Positions 1-9,440 of a DNA stretch of 27,204 nucleotides are shown piece by piece; the stretch's first letter is position 1, and each line of letters opens with the position of its first letter. A model generated the notes under the pieces. That model saw nothing but the letters and a program-made list of their open reading frames with translations. It was not told the DNA's origin and did not search any database. The stretch is taken from contig DIVK01000085.1 of NCBI GenBank assembly GCA_002422455.1, forward strand, positions 1 through 27,204. Direction: 5' to 3'. Source of the stretch: Rhodoferax sp. UBA6134 (lineage in GTDB: Bacteria > Pseudomonadota > Gammaproteobacteria > Burkholderiales > Burkholderiaceae_C). Both the position numbers and the translations under genes were made by a program.

Positions 1-74
1 ACGGGGAGACTTGTTCAGCATTGCCGTTTGCGATTTGTCAAGGCCTCGCAGCAGGCCATGGCTACGCTGAACCC

Positions 75-1934
75 ATGAGTGGATTGGGACTGCGTACCAT
101 GCAAAAAACACGTTTCGATGAAAAAATTTCAGAGCATGTCTGGTCCACCCGGTACCGCTGGGTTGAGGGCGGTCATATGCAGGAACCCTCCATTGAGGCC
201 ACCTGGGACCGGGTAGCGCTGGCCGTCTCGGGCGCCGAGGCGCACCGCCATGACGAATGGCGCGAGCGTTTTCGGGCCATTCTGGATGACTTCCGTTTCC
301 TGCCGGGTGGCCGGATACTGGCTGGCGCAGGCACATCGCGCCGCGCCACCTTGTTCAATTGTTTTGTGATGGGTCCGATGAAGGATTCGATGCAGGGCAT
401 TTTCAATGCCCTGCGTGAAGCCATGGTGACCCTGCAGGCCGGTGGCGGGGTCGGGCTTGACTTCTCCACCCTGAGACCCGCAGGTTCGCTGGCTGCGGCC
501 AGTGGCGGCGTTGCTTCGGGGCCGGTCTCATTCATGAAGATATGGGAGACGGCAAACACGGTGCTGGAGTCGGGCAACCTGCGCCGGGGTGCCATGATGG
601 CCATACTGCGTTGCGATCATCCCGATGTTGAATCCTTTGTGGACGCAAAAATTGCCTGCGGCGCGTTGCCGCACTTCAGCTTGTCGATTCTGGTGCCTGA
701 CGCGTTCATGCGTGCCGTCGAGCAGGACGACCTGTGGCCCCTGGTTTTCCCCCTGGGTGAGCGGGCGATTCCTGCGGGGGGCGAGGTGTGCGAACGGGCG
801 TGGTCCGGCGACAGCGCGCCGCAGCTGTGCCTGGTGCATCGGCGCATCCCGGCGCGTGTCTTGTGGGACAAACTTCTGGCGGCGCAGCATGCCAGCGCGC
901 AACCTGGTGTTCTGTTCATCGACCGGATCAACCGTGCCAACAACCTTTGGTACTGCGAGCAGCTTTCGGGAAGCAGCCCCTGCGGTGAAGTTCCGCTACC
1001 GGCCTACGGCGCCTGCAACCTGGGATCGATCAACCTGAGCCGGTTTGTACAGCACCCTTTTGCCGAGCACCCCGGCGTGGACTTCGCGGCCTTGAGGGCC
1101 GTTGCCAGTGTCGCGACGCGTTTTCTGGACAATGTCCACGATATCTCCCTGTTTCCGATCAAGGCCCAGGAAAAAGCCGCGCTCGCCAGCCGGCGCATTG
1201 GACTGGGGATCACCGGATTGGCCGATATGTTTGCCATGCTGGGTTTGCGTTACGGCTCATCGGCCAGTCTGAACCTGACACGCGAGATCATGAGTGTGTT
1301 GCGTGACACAGCCTACCGCACGTCCATCACCCTTGCACAGGAGAAAGGGGTGTTTCCCGCCTTTGACAAGATCAAATATGGCTCAAGTCCTTTTGTGCTG
1401 GAGCTTGCGCGCGACATTCAGGATGCGATTGCGCAGCACGGAATTCGCAACAGCCACCTGCTGGCGGTCGCGCCCACCGACTCGATCAGTCTGCTTGCCA
1501 ACCACGTGTCCAGCGGTATCGAGCCGGTTTTCGCCTTCAGGGCCCGGCGCCGGGTGCGGGGGGCTGATGGTCAGAATGTGACTTTTGAGGTTGAAGACGC
1601 TGCATGGCGTCATTACCGGGCGCTGCATGGCCAGCAGGCTGCATTGCCCGCACATTTCGTGCAGGCAGGCGATGTCGGCGTGCAAGAGCAGTTGCACGTA
1701 ATGGCGACCGTGCAGTCCTGTGTGGACCAGGCGATCTCCAGAAAGGTTCACCTGCCGTCCGGTGCGAACCCGCAGGAGCTGGGCGTCGTTCTGCGGCAGG
1801 CCTGGGAACTGGGCCTCAAAGGCTGCGTGGTCTGCAGGGAGGGCAACGCGGGCGCCGAGGCGGTGCTGCTGCCCCAGCGGCGTGAGGAGGGCGACGCTGC
1901 CGCGCGCAGCGACCGGCAGCACCGGCTTATCTGA
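75..1934 (+). CDS. nrdJ: Class II (adenosylcobalamin-dependent) ribonucleoside reductase, divergent short form
   Basis: Reduces ribonucleotides to deoxyribonucleotides by cobalamin-generated thiyl radical chemistry in the cytoplasm. Recognised by the first redox cysteine in LFNCFV, the TLQAGGGVGLDFSTLRP segment, RRGAMMAILRCDHPD, the PCGEVPLPAYGACNLGSINL active-site block and SSGIEPVFA near the nucleotide site. Numbering from an in-frame TTG at 21, C114 and C332 would be the redox pair, C321 the thiyl cysteine and E323 its partner. The residue two before C321 is Ser (AGC), where the family normally has Asn. APTDSIS replaces the usual APTGTIS. The protein ends soon after a CxxC (602-605) and has no TSCPD-type extension. 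The start is uncertain: TTG 21, ATG 75 or ATG 99 (a GGGA lies 9 nt before 99). The frame is open to the window edge, so an upstream start is not excluded. Family assignment is secure; activity is not. Confidence 0.85.
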   Translation: MSGLGLRTMQKTRFDEKISEHVWSTRYRWVEGGHMQEPSIEATWDRVALAVSGAEAHRHDEWRERFRAILDDFRFLPGGRILAGAGTSRRATLFNCFVMGPMKDSMQGIFNALREAMVTLQAGGGVGLDFSTLRPAGSLAAASGGVASGPVSFMKIWETANTVLESGNLRRGAMMAILRCDHPDVESFVDAKIACGALPHFSLSILVPDAFMRAVEQDDLWPLVFPLGERAIPAGGEVCERAWSGDSAPQLCLVHRRIPARVLWDKLLAAQHASAQPGVLFIDRINRANNLWYCEQLSGSSPCGEVPLPAYGACNLGSINLSRFVQHPFAEHPGVDFAALRAVASVATRFLDNVHDISLFPIKAQEKAALASRRIGLGITGLADMFAMLGLRYGSSASLNLTREIMSVLRDTAYRTSITLAQEKGVFPAFDKIKYGSSPFVLELARDIQDAIAQHGIRNSHLLAVAPTDSISLLANHVSSGIEPVFAFRARRRVRGADGQNVTFEVEDAAWRHYRALHGQQAALPAHFVQAGDVGVQEQLHVMATVQSCVDQAISRKVHLPSGANPQELGVVLRQAWELGLKGCVVCREGNAGAEAVLLPQRREEGDAAARSDRQHRLI

Positions 1935-1969
1935 GCGGCGGCACCCCGGCACGGGTGATGGGGGGCGCG

Positions 1970-2428
1970 TCAGTCGGGCAGCCGCAGGGCATGATCGACG
2001 CGCTCTTTCAACTCCGCGCCGCGGTAGCTCGTGAGGTCGCTGGCGACGCTGGTTCGCAGCATGTTAGCGGCGGCGCTGTTCAAACAGGGTTTGAGTTCGC
2101 CCAGCATCGGGCTGGAGGCAATCAGCACGAGGTTGTTGCAGTGCCGCCCGGACACCCCCTCGTTGAGGTAAGCGGCAAGCTCTCTGGCAAAGCTGCCACG
2201 CTCCTTGGCGCGGGTCTCGGTGTGGGGCTCAAACTGGGTTCCTGCGTGCCCGGTGCGGCCATGCCCCTTGCCCGCCGCGCCAGTCAGGTCGCCGGCATGG
2301 GTGGCGTTGGTGAGGTGGGTCAGGGGATGCACAAAATCGGCCAGCTCGGTGAGCGAGTGATCCATGGCATGGCGCTCGAAGCAGCGCGCACGCTCGGCAT
2401 TGGCGATCAAAATCCAAGTCTTTTCCAT
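1970..2428 (-). CDS. Host attachment family protein (eRF1-domain-like)
   Basis: A 152-residue soluble protein beginning MEKTWILIANAERARCFE, the hallmark N-terminus of the 'protein required for attachment to host cells' family. It continues with an acidic, Gly/His-rich middle (about residues 45-75) and a C-terminal half with NNLVLIASSPMLGEL and a KERV tail. The biochemical function of the family is not established; the name comes from one early annotation and should not be read as evidence of host interaction. The start is well supported by AGAAGGAA five bases upstream of ATG. It converges with the ribonucleotide reductase gene, leaving 35 bp between the stops. The downstream minus-strand neighbour is nearly 1 kb away across another gene, so it is probably monocistronic. 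Confidence 0.8.
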   Translation of the reverse strand: MEKTWILIANAERARCFERHAMDHSLTELADFVHPLTHLTNATHAGDLTGAAGKGHGRTGHAGTQFEPHTETRAKERGSFARELAAYLNEGVSGRHCNNLVLIASSPMLGELKPCLNSAAANMLRTSVASDLTSYRGAELKERVDHALRLPD

Positions 2429-2505
2429 TGTGTTCCTTCTGTCTTGTAGCGGTCAAGTCGTTTGGGGTTCATGGTCGGCGTCGAAAAATGCGAACGTCGA
2501 CCAGC

Positions 2506-2922
2506 TCACCCGGCATTTTTGGGAAAGCTGCCGATCCTGTCTTTCAGCTTTCCGAGCGATTTTCCGAACGATTCCCTCAACTGGCCCCATGATTCAGCGC
2601 TGGCAGACTTGAGTTCCATCAAGCGCTGTTGTGCCTCACCCAACTCGGCCTCCAGCTTCTCAACTTCTTCGCCCAACTGGACTCTGGATTGAAGGTTGGC
2701 CGTCTCGGCCCTTGTCCTGAGTCCGGCAACGACTTTGCGCAAGTCGTCGAGATCCTTTTGAGCTGTTTGTGAGAACGCCTCCCGCTCCCCTTGCGGGTTG
2801 ACTTGGCCCGACGTTGCGGGAGGCTGTTGCAGTTGCGGTTGTGGTGGTTTGACCTTGTCGCACGCCACGCAGGTGGTGGCCAAAACGATGACGGCACCCG
2901 CCGTCGGGAAAAAGTGATTCAC
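2506..2922 (-). CDS. Small predicted lipoprotein with coiled coil
   Basis: A 138-residue protein of unknown function. I chose GTG at 2922 because AAAGGA lies just upstream; an ATG at 2955 would add 11 charged residues in front of the signal peptide. The N-terminus has a hydrophobic stretch (residues 4-17) ending CVAC, with C21 as the probable lipidated cysteine; the -3 residue is Cys, which is atypical for a lipobox. Asp at +2 would favour inner-membrane retention by the E. coli Lol rule. A Pro/Gln-rich linker (about 25-40) leads to a long Glu/Lys/Leu-rich heptad-like region typical of a coiled coil (about 50-115). It resembles small envelope lipoproteins but I recognise no specific family. 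It reads in the same direction as the host attachment gene, 77 bp upstream of that gene's start. Confidence 0.6.
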   Translation of the reverse strand: MNHFFPTAGAVIVLATTCVACDKVKPPQPQLQQPPATSGQVNPQGEREAFSQTAQKDLDDLRKVVAGLRTRAETANLQSRVQLGEEVEKLEAELGEAQQRLMELKSASAESWGQLRESFGKSLGKLKDRIGSFPKNAG

Positions 2923-3036
2923 GGTGTTCCTTTCGCTTCTGCCTCTGCCGCTCACTGACAGAGGCGACTGGATGGGATTTTGCGCCGCACCTGCAGAACA
3001 GGCTTGAGGCGCGTCAAACTTTTCCGGGAAAATTTC

Positions 3037-3061
3037 AAACCCGGTTCGCTACCCGGGGTTT
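3037..3061 (-). terminator. Probable intrinsic terminator after lon
   Basis: An inverted repeat (AAACCCGG, 7-base loop, then CCGGGGTTT with one bulged base) starts two bases beyond the lon stop on the minus strand. In that direction it is followed by a GAAATTTT stretch. The stem strength and position fit Rho-independent termination of the hsp20-lon transcript. The T-tract is short and interrupted. Confidence 0.55.
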
Positions 3062-3062
3062 C

Positions 3063-5458
<2,396 letters not shown>

Positions 5459-5462
<4 letters not shown>

Positions 5463-5863
5463 AAGAGCTTCTCAAGGTGCAGTTTCACGCAGCCGTGCTC
5501 CAGCTGCATGTCGACCAGCCGGTAGTCGCCGCCGGGCAGGCCGATGCGGCGTTCGAATCGGCCATAGGGAATTTCCAGCCGCAGAACGGCCCCCGGGCTG
5601 AGGCGCGCGTCATGGGCGCGCTCGCCCCGCACCACAATCGCCCCCGGCTCAAGAGTGACCGTCAACCGTTCCGGCGCGACGCCTGGCAGTGCCACGAGCA
5701 GGCGCAGCTCATGCTCGCTTTCGTAGACGTCGACCGGCGGCTCCCAGCACGGCAATTCACCGGGTCGGCCGATCTGGAAAAACTGGCGATGAAGCCGATC
5801 CGCGCTTTGAAGCAGTTCCACGGCTTCGGCCAGCATCCAGGCGTGCGGGCTGCGAAGTTGCAT
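5459..5863 (-). CDS. Hsp20/alpha-crystallin small heat-shock protein
   Basis: ATP-independent holdase chaperone that binds unfolding proteins. The start MQLRSP at 5863 is chosen because AAGGAAGA lies just upstream; an in-frame ATG at 5914 lacks this. The 134 residues hold an N-terminal helical arm (WMLAEAVELLQ...LHRQFFQ) and an alpha-crystallin domain from about residue 44 (WEPPVDVYE, LLVALPGV, VVRGER, EIPYGRFERRIGLP). The chain stops right after the last beta strand (VKLHLEKLL), so the usual C-terminal tail with an I-x-I motif is missing. That tail normally drives oligomer assembly, so this protein may form smaller assemblies or act mainly with Lon. The stop overlaps the lon start by 4 bp. 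No convincing sigma-32 promoter was found upstream by eye. Confidence 0.85.
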
Positions 5864-6020
5864 TTGTTCTTCCTTCTTCGTTCGGCTGGTCTTGTTCTGA
5901 AGCGGCAGAGCCAAACTCCAAGCGAGTCACCGGTGCCGCTCTGACCGCTTGAATCCGGGGTCTCGACGGTGAGGTAAGGGTAGGTGCCCCAGCGCGGCGC
6001 GCGCTTGAGAAATCGCAACA

Positions 6021-6037
6021 AGCCAGACAATCTGGCT
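6021..6037. promoter_or_regulatory. Perfect palindrome in the hsp20 upstream region
   Basis: AGCCAGA-CAA-TCTGGCT is a perfect 7-bp inverted repeat with a 3-bp spacer. It lies in the 238-bp gap between the minus-strand hsp20 start (5863) and the plus-strand small membrane gene (6102). Its symmetry and position fit a repressor or activator site for one or both genes. The rest of the gap shows no clear sigma-70 or sigma-32 promoter. Which protein would bind is unknown. Confidence 0.35.
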
Positions 6038-6101
6038 GCCACAACGGCTGACCGCATTGACTGCGTTGCGGGCCGGTCATGTTGGGCGTATCGTTCGGGG
6101 T

Positions 6102-6278
6102 ATGAATAAACAAAGGTTCTGGAATGTCGATCTGATCGAGTTGCTCAAACTCTGGCTCAGCGATATCTCGATATTTTTAATGACAAGCCTGATGTTCATG
6201 CTTCTGTCGCTGCCGGTGCTGATCCCGGCGCTGATCATGTGGTATCTGATGTCACACAACTGGAGCGTCAGCCCGTAG
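6102..6278 (+). CDS. Small predicted single-pass membrane protein
   Basis: 58 residues (MNKQRFWNVDLIELLKLWLS...) with an amphipathic start and a strongly hydrophobic segment at about 18-50 that could be one long or two short membrane helices. It is not recognised. The ribosome site is weak (GGGG immediately before ATG), and the coding stretch is more AT-rich than its neighbours. The last 27 bases overlap, tail to tail, the end of the methyltransferase gene on the other strand. Size and composition fit a small inner-membrane protein, but it could be a chance open frame. Confidence 0.45.
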   Translation: MNKQRFWNVDLIELLKLWLSDISIFLMTSLMFMLLSLPVLIPALIMWYLMSHNWSVSP

Positions 6279-6785
6279 ACCGGGTGCGGTGAGATCCGGA
6301 TTTTCATGTTGGAGCAGGGCGGCCTTGCGTCCCAGTCCCGCTGCGTAACCGGTGAGCGCGCCATGGGCACCCAGCGCGCGGTGGCAGGGCACGATGACGC
6401 TGACCGGGTTGCGTCCCACGGCGGCACCCACGGCGCGCACCGCAGCAGGTTTGCCGATGCGCGCGGCCAACTCGCCATAACTGCAGTGACTGCCGTGCGG
6501 AATTTGCAGCAGGGCGCGCCAGACCGCTTGCTGAAAAGGGGTGCCGCTGCCCAACTGCAGTGGTAAATCAAAGGAGGTGCGACGCTTGGCAAAGTAGTCG
6601 CTCAATTGCTGCCTGGCCTGCTGTAATACCGGGTGATCGGGCGCTACGGGCCAGCTCGATGGATCGGGCTGGTGGCGTTGACCCGCAAACCACGCACCTG
6701 TCAGTTGCTCGTTCGTTGCCGCCAGGATGATGGGGCCAAGCGGACTCTCGTAACTCGTCTGAACGGTGGCGCTTGCCAATCTCAT
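6252..6785 (-). CDS. ogt: Methylated-DNA--[protein]-cysteine S-methyltransferase
   Basis: Suicide DNA repair protein that transfers the alkyl group from O6-alkylguanine to its own cysteine. The 177 residues have an N-terminal ribonuclease-H-like domain (ESPLGPIILAA...), then the DNA-binding core: TPFQQAVWRALLQIPHG, a helix-turn-helix with the usual arginine (KPAAVRAVGAAVGRNP), the acceptor C134 in VPCHR, and the loop GALTGYAAGLGRKAALL. All key residues are present. It lacks an AraC-like or Ada regulatory domain, so it is the constitutive Ogt type rather than Ada. It faces away from the phosphomannomutase gene with 197 bp between them. Confidence 0.92.
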   Translation of the reverse strand: MRLASATVQTSYESPLGPIILAATNEQLTGAWFAGQRHQPDPSSWPVAPDHPVLQQARQQLSDYFAKRRTSFDLPLQLGSGTPFQQAVWRALLQIPHGSHCSYGELAARIGKPAAVRAVGAAVGRNPVSVIVPCHRALGAHGALTGYAAGLGRKAALLQHENPDLTAPGLRADAPVV

Positions 6786-6982
6786 GTCAATTCACCCTGC
6801 ATGTAAGGTCACCGGCGTTGCCCGCCGGAGGCTTGTACCGGACGTCATGCCAGCCATGATACGCGCGCACCGGCTGCGGCGCCGACTGCGCCGCAGCTGG
6901 TTTTGGACATATTCCGGCAATGGTGGGCCGCCTACAATCCGGTGCGCGGATCGGTGGCGCAGATTTTCAAGGGGACTCGACG

Positions 6983-8365
6983 ATGCAATTATCAGCTTCC
7001 ATTTTCAAGGCCTACGACATACGCGGCATCGTGCCGGCCACCATCGACGAGGCAGTGGCCGAGGCCCTGGGCCGGGCTTTTGGCACGGTGGCGCGCAGCC
7101 AGGGTGAAACCTGCGTGGCCGTGGGGCGCGACGGCCGCCTCAGTGGCGCCACCCTGAGTGCGGCGCTGGTGCGCGGCCTGGTCGCGGCGGGAGTGGACGT
7201 GATTGATGTGGGCAGGGTGACGACACCCATGTTGTACTTTGCCGCCAGCACGCTGTGCCGCAGCGGCATTCAGGTCACCGGCAGCCACAACCCCCGCGAC
7301 TACAACGGCTTCAAGATGGTGATGGCCGGGCGGGCTATTTATGGCGAGGAGATTCAGGCCTTGCGCCGCATGATGGAAGCGCAGAGCTGGTCGCTGCAAG
7401 CCGGCGGGCAGGTTCGGGCGATTGACGTGTTCGAGGCCTACCGGGATCGCATCGTGGGCGACATCAAATTGGCGCGCCCCATGAAAATCGTGGTGGATTC
7501 TGGCAATGGCATTGCGGGCGCGTCGGCCCCGGCGATTTTGCGGGCGATCGGCTGCGAGGTGAGCGAGCTGTACAGCGAAGTGGATGGCAATTTCCCCAAC
7601 CACCATCCCGACCCGAGCAAGCCCGAGAATCTGCGCGACCTGATTGCGGCGCTGCGGGCGGGCGATGCCGAGCTGGGGCTGGCCTTCGACGGCGATGGCG
7701 ACCGCCTGGGCATCATCACCCGCGAAGGCAACAATATCTATCCCGACCGGCAGATGATGCTGTTCGCACACGACGTTCTCGCGCGCGCGCCGGGGGGCAC
7801 CATCCTGTTTGACGTGAAATGCTCGCAGCGGCTGGCGCCCGCGATTGTTGCCGCAGGCGGCCAGCCGTTGATGTACAAGACCGGCCACTCGCTGATCAAG
7901 GCCAAGATGAAGGAAGTCAACTCGCCGCTGGGCGGCGAGATGAGCGGCCATATCTTCTTCAAGGAGCGCTGGTTTGGTTTTGACGATGGCACCTATGCGG
8001 GGTGCCGCCTGCTTGAAATCCTGAGCCGCTCGCCCGATGGCAGTGCCGTGCTCAATGCCTTGCCGACCAGTTTTTCAACGCCGGAGTTGAATGTGAATTG
8101 CGCCGAGGGCGAGCCGCACCGTCTGGTTGAAGAGCTTGTGGCGCGTGCCAAATTTTCCGCGCCTGCGCAAGTCAATACGATCGATGGCGTGCGCGTGGAC
8201 TGGCCCGACGGTTTCGGCCTGATCCGCGCTTCCAACACCACGCCGGTGCTGGTGCTGCGCTTCGAAGGTCACACGGCCGAGGCGCTGCAGCGCATTGAGG
8301 GCGAGATGCTGGCGCTGTTGCGTACCGTCAAGCCCGACGCCGTGGTGAATGAAGCCGCGCACTGA
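6983..8365 (+). CDS. Phosphomannomutase/phosphoglucomutase
   Basis: Alpha-D-phosphohexomutase that interconverts the 1- and 6-phosphates of mannose or glucose, feeding LPS and exopolysaccharide sugar nucleotides. ATG 6983 is preferred because AAGGGGA precedes it by 8 bases. The 460 residues begin IFKAYDIRGIVP. They carry the catalytic phosphoserine loop TGSHNPRDYNG (Ser101), the metal loop DGDGDR (236-241), the sugar-binding GEMSGH (318-323) and the phosphate-binding RASNTTP near the end, in that order and all intact. The arrangement matches AlgC/ManB of Pseudomonas. It leads directly into waaC and waaA with 40 bp between, consistent with an envelope-sugar operon. Dual sugar specificity is assumed from the family. 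Confidence 0.92.
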   Translation: MQLSASIFKAYDIRGIVPATIDEAVAEALGRAFGTVARSQGETCVAVGRDGRLSGATLSAALVRGLVAAGVDVIDVGRVTTPMLYFAASTLCRSGIQVTGSHNPRDYNGFKMVMAGRAIYGEEIQALRRMMEAQSWSLQAGGQVRAIDVFEAYRDRIVGDIKLARPMKIVVDSGNGIAGASAPAILRAIGCEVSELYSEVDGNFPNHHPDPSKPENLRDLIAALRAGDAELGLAFDGDGDRLGIITREGNNIYPDRQMMLFAHDVLARAPGGTILFDVKCSQRLAPAIVAAGGQPLMYKTGHSLIKAKMKEVNSPLGGEMSGHIFFKERWFGFDDGTYAGCRLLEILSRSPDGSAVLNALPTSFSTPELNVNCAEGEPHRLVEELVARAKFSAPAQVNTIDGVRVDWPDGFGLIRASNTTPVLVLRFEGHTAEALQRIEGEMLALLRTVKPDAVVNEAAH

Positions 8366-8405
8366 AGCCGATGCTGCCTGTCATGCCGTGCCGGGGTGAC
8401 TGGCC

Positions 8406-9440
8406 ATGAGGATTCTGATCGTCAAGCTGTCTTCGCTGGGCGACGTGGTGCATGCCATGCCGGCATTGCAGGACATCCGGCAAACCTGCCCCCGGGCGCA
8501 GATTGACTGGGTTGTGGAGCGTGGCTTTGCGCCATTGGTGCGCCGCTGTGCCGGGGTGGATCGCGTTATCGAGTGCGAACTGCGGCGCTGGCGCAAGTCG
8601 CCCTTGTCGGCGCCGACCCGCCAGGCTTGGAGCGCCTTCAGGGCCGAGTTGCAGCGTGAGCGCTATGACGCGGTGATTGATCTGCAAGGGCTGAGCAAAT
8701 CCGCGCTTGTTTCATGGCTGGCACGGCTGGCGCCGCGGGGCCGGCGTTATGGCCTGGCCAACCAGACCGAGGGCTCCAGTTTTGAAGCGCCCACGCGCTG
8801 GGTGGCTGATGTTGCGGTGCCGTTGCCGCCGCACATTCATGCCGTGGCCCGTTCGCGCGAACTGTGCGCCCGGGCCCTCGGGTACGAGGTGCCAGATACC
8901 GAGTCTTATGGACTTTTGGCCAATGCGGATAAAACACAGTTTGCTATTAAAAAAGAAGAACTTGACGTGGCCAGGCCGAACGGTGTCGTGGCGCTGGTGC
9001 ATGGCACCTCGCGTGCCGACAAGCAGTGGCCGCTGGCGCACTGGCGTGCGCTGGGCGAACGCCTCAACGCCAACGGTTATGCCGTGGCGCTGCCACATGG
9101 CAATGATGAGGAGCAGCGCACGGCGCAGGATATTGCCAGCGGCCTGGCCTGCGCCAGTGTCTGGCCGCGCCTGGGGCTGGACGCCCTGACCGATGCGCTG
9201 GCCGCCTGCGTCGGCGTCGTGGGGGTGGACAGCGGCCTGAGCCACATCGCCGTGGCGCTGGACTTGCCCCACGTGCAAATTTACAACTTTGACACCGCCT
9301 GGCGCACCGGGCCACGACCTGCTCGTCCTGAGCTTGTCGAAGGACGTCAGCGCAGCGTGTTTGCAACCCCCGCGCCGTCGGTTGACGCGGTCTGGCAGGC
9401 CTGGCTGGCGGTGTCGGCCCCGGAACGGACGGCGGCATGA
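8406..9440 (+). CDS. waaC: Lipopolysaccharide heptosyltransferase I
   Basis: GT-B glycosyltransferase (family GT9) that adds the first L-glycero-D-manno-heptose to Kdo of lipid A at the cytoplasmic face of the inner membrane. Seen: MRILIVKLSSLGDVVHAMPAL at the N-terminus, AVIDLQGLSKSAL, LVHGTSRADKQWP at the domain junction, and GVVGVDSGLSHIAVALDLP plus the YNFDTAWRTGP segment near the C-terminus. The 344 residues are slightly long because RPELVEGR (about 307-314) comes from a palindromic repeat inserted in frame. A notably AT-rich segment (8929-8963) codes for the charged interdomain linker around residues 175-187. The stop overlaps the waaA start by ATGA. Confidence 0.9.
   Translation: MRILIVKLSSLGDVVHAMPALQDIRQTCPRAQIDWVVERGFAPLVRRCAGVDRVIECELRRWRKSPLSAPTRQAWSAFRAELQRERYDAVIDLQGLSKSALVSWLARLAPRGRRYGLANQTEGSSFEAPTRWVADVAVPLPPHIHAVARSRELCARALGYEVPDTESYGLLANADKTQFAIKKEELDVARPNGVVALVHGTSRADKQWPLAHWRALGERLNANGYAVALPHGNDEEQRTAQDIASGLACASVWPRLGLDALTDALAACVGVVGVDSGLSHIAVALDLPHVQIYNFDTAWRTGPRPARPELVEGRQRSVFATPAPSVDAVWQAWLAVSAPERTAA
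9324..9346. repeat. Palindromic repeat inside waaC (copy 1, short)
   Basis: The 23-base element has 6-base arms CGTCCT and AGGACG around gagcttgtcga. It is the same core (cctgagcttgtcgaagg) seen in the two copies in the RND pump gene. It is translated in frame as RPELVEGR. This core is a familiar dispersed element in Burkholderiales genomes, as far as I can recall without a search. Confidence 0.75.

Noticed and set aside
1..74. Cobalamin riboswitch in front of nrdJ
   Set aside because: Only 74 bases are available and no B12-box-like sequence is visible; any riboswitch would lie outside the window.
1942..1957. CACCC/GGGTG hairpin between the ribonucleotide reductase and host attachment stops
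   Set aside because: Five-base stem with no T-run on either strand; too weak to call a terminator.
5864..6060. Sigma-32 or sigma-54 promoter for hsp20-lon
   Set aside because: TGGCAG-N5-TTGT and CTTG-like stretches were found, but each misses key bases or spacing.
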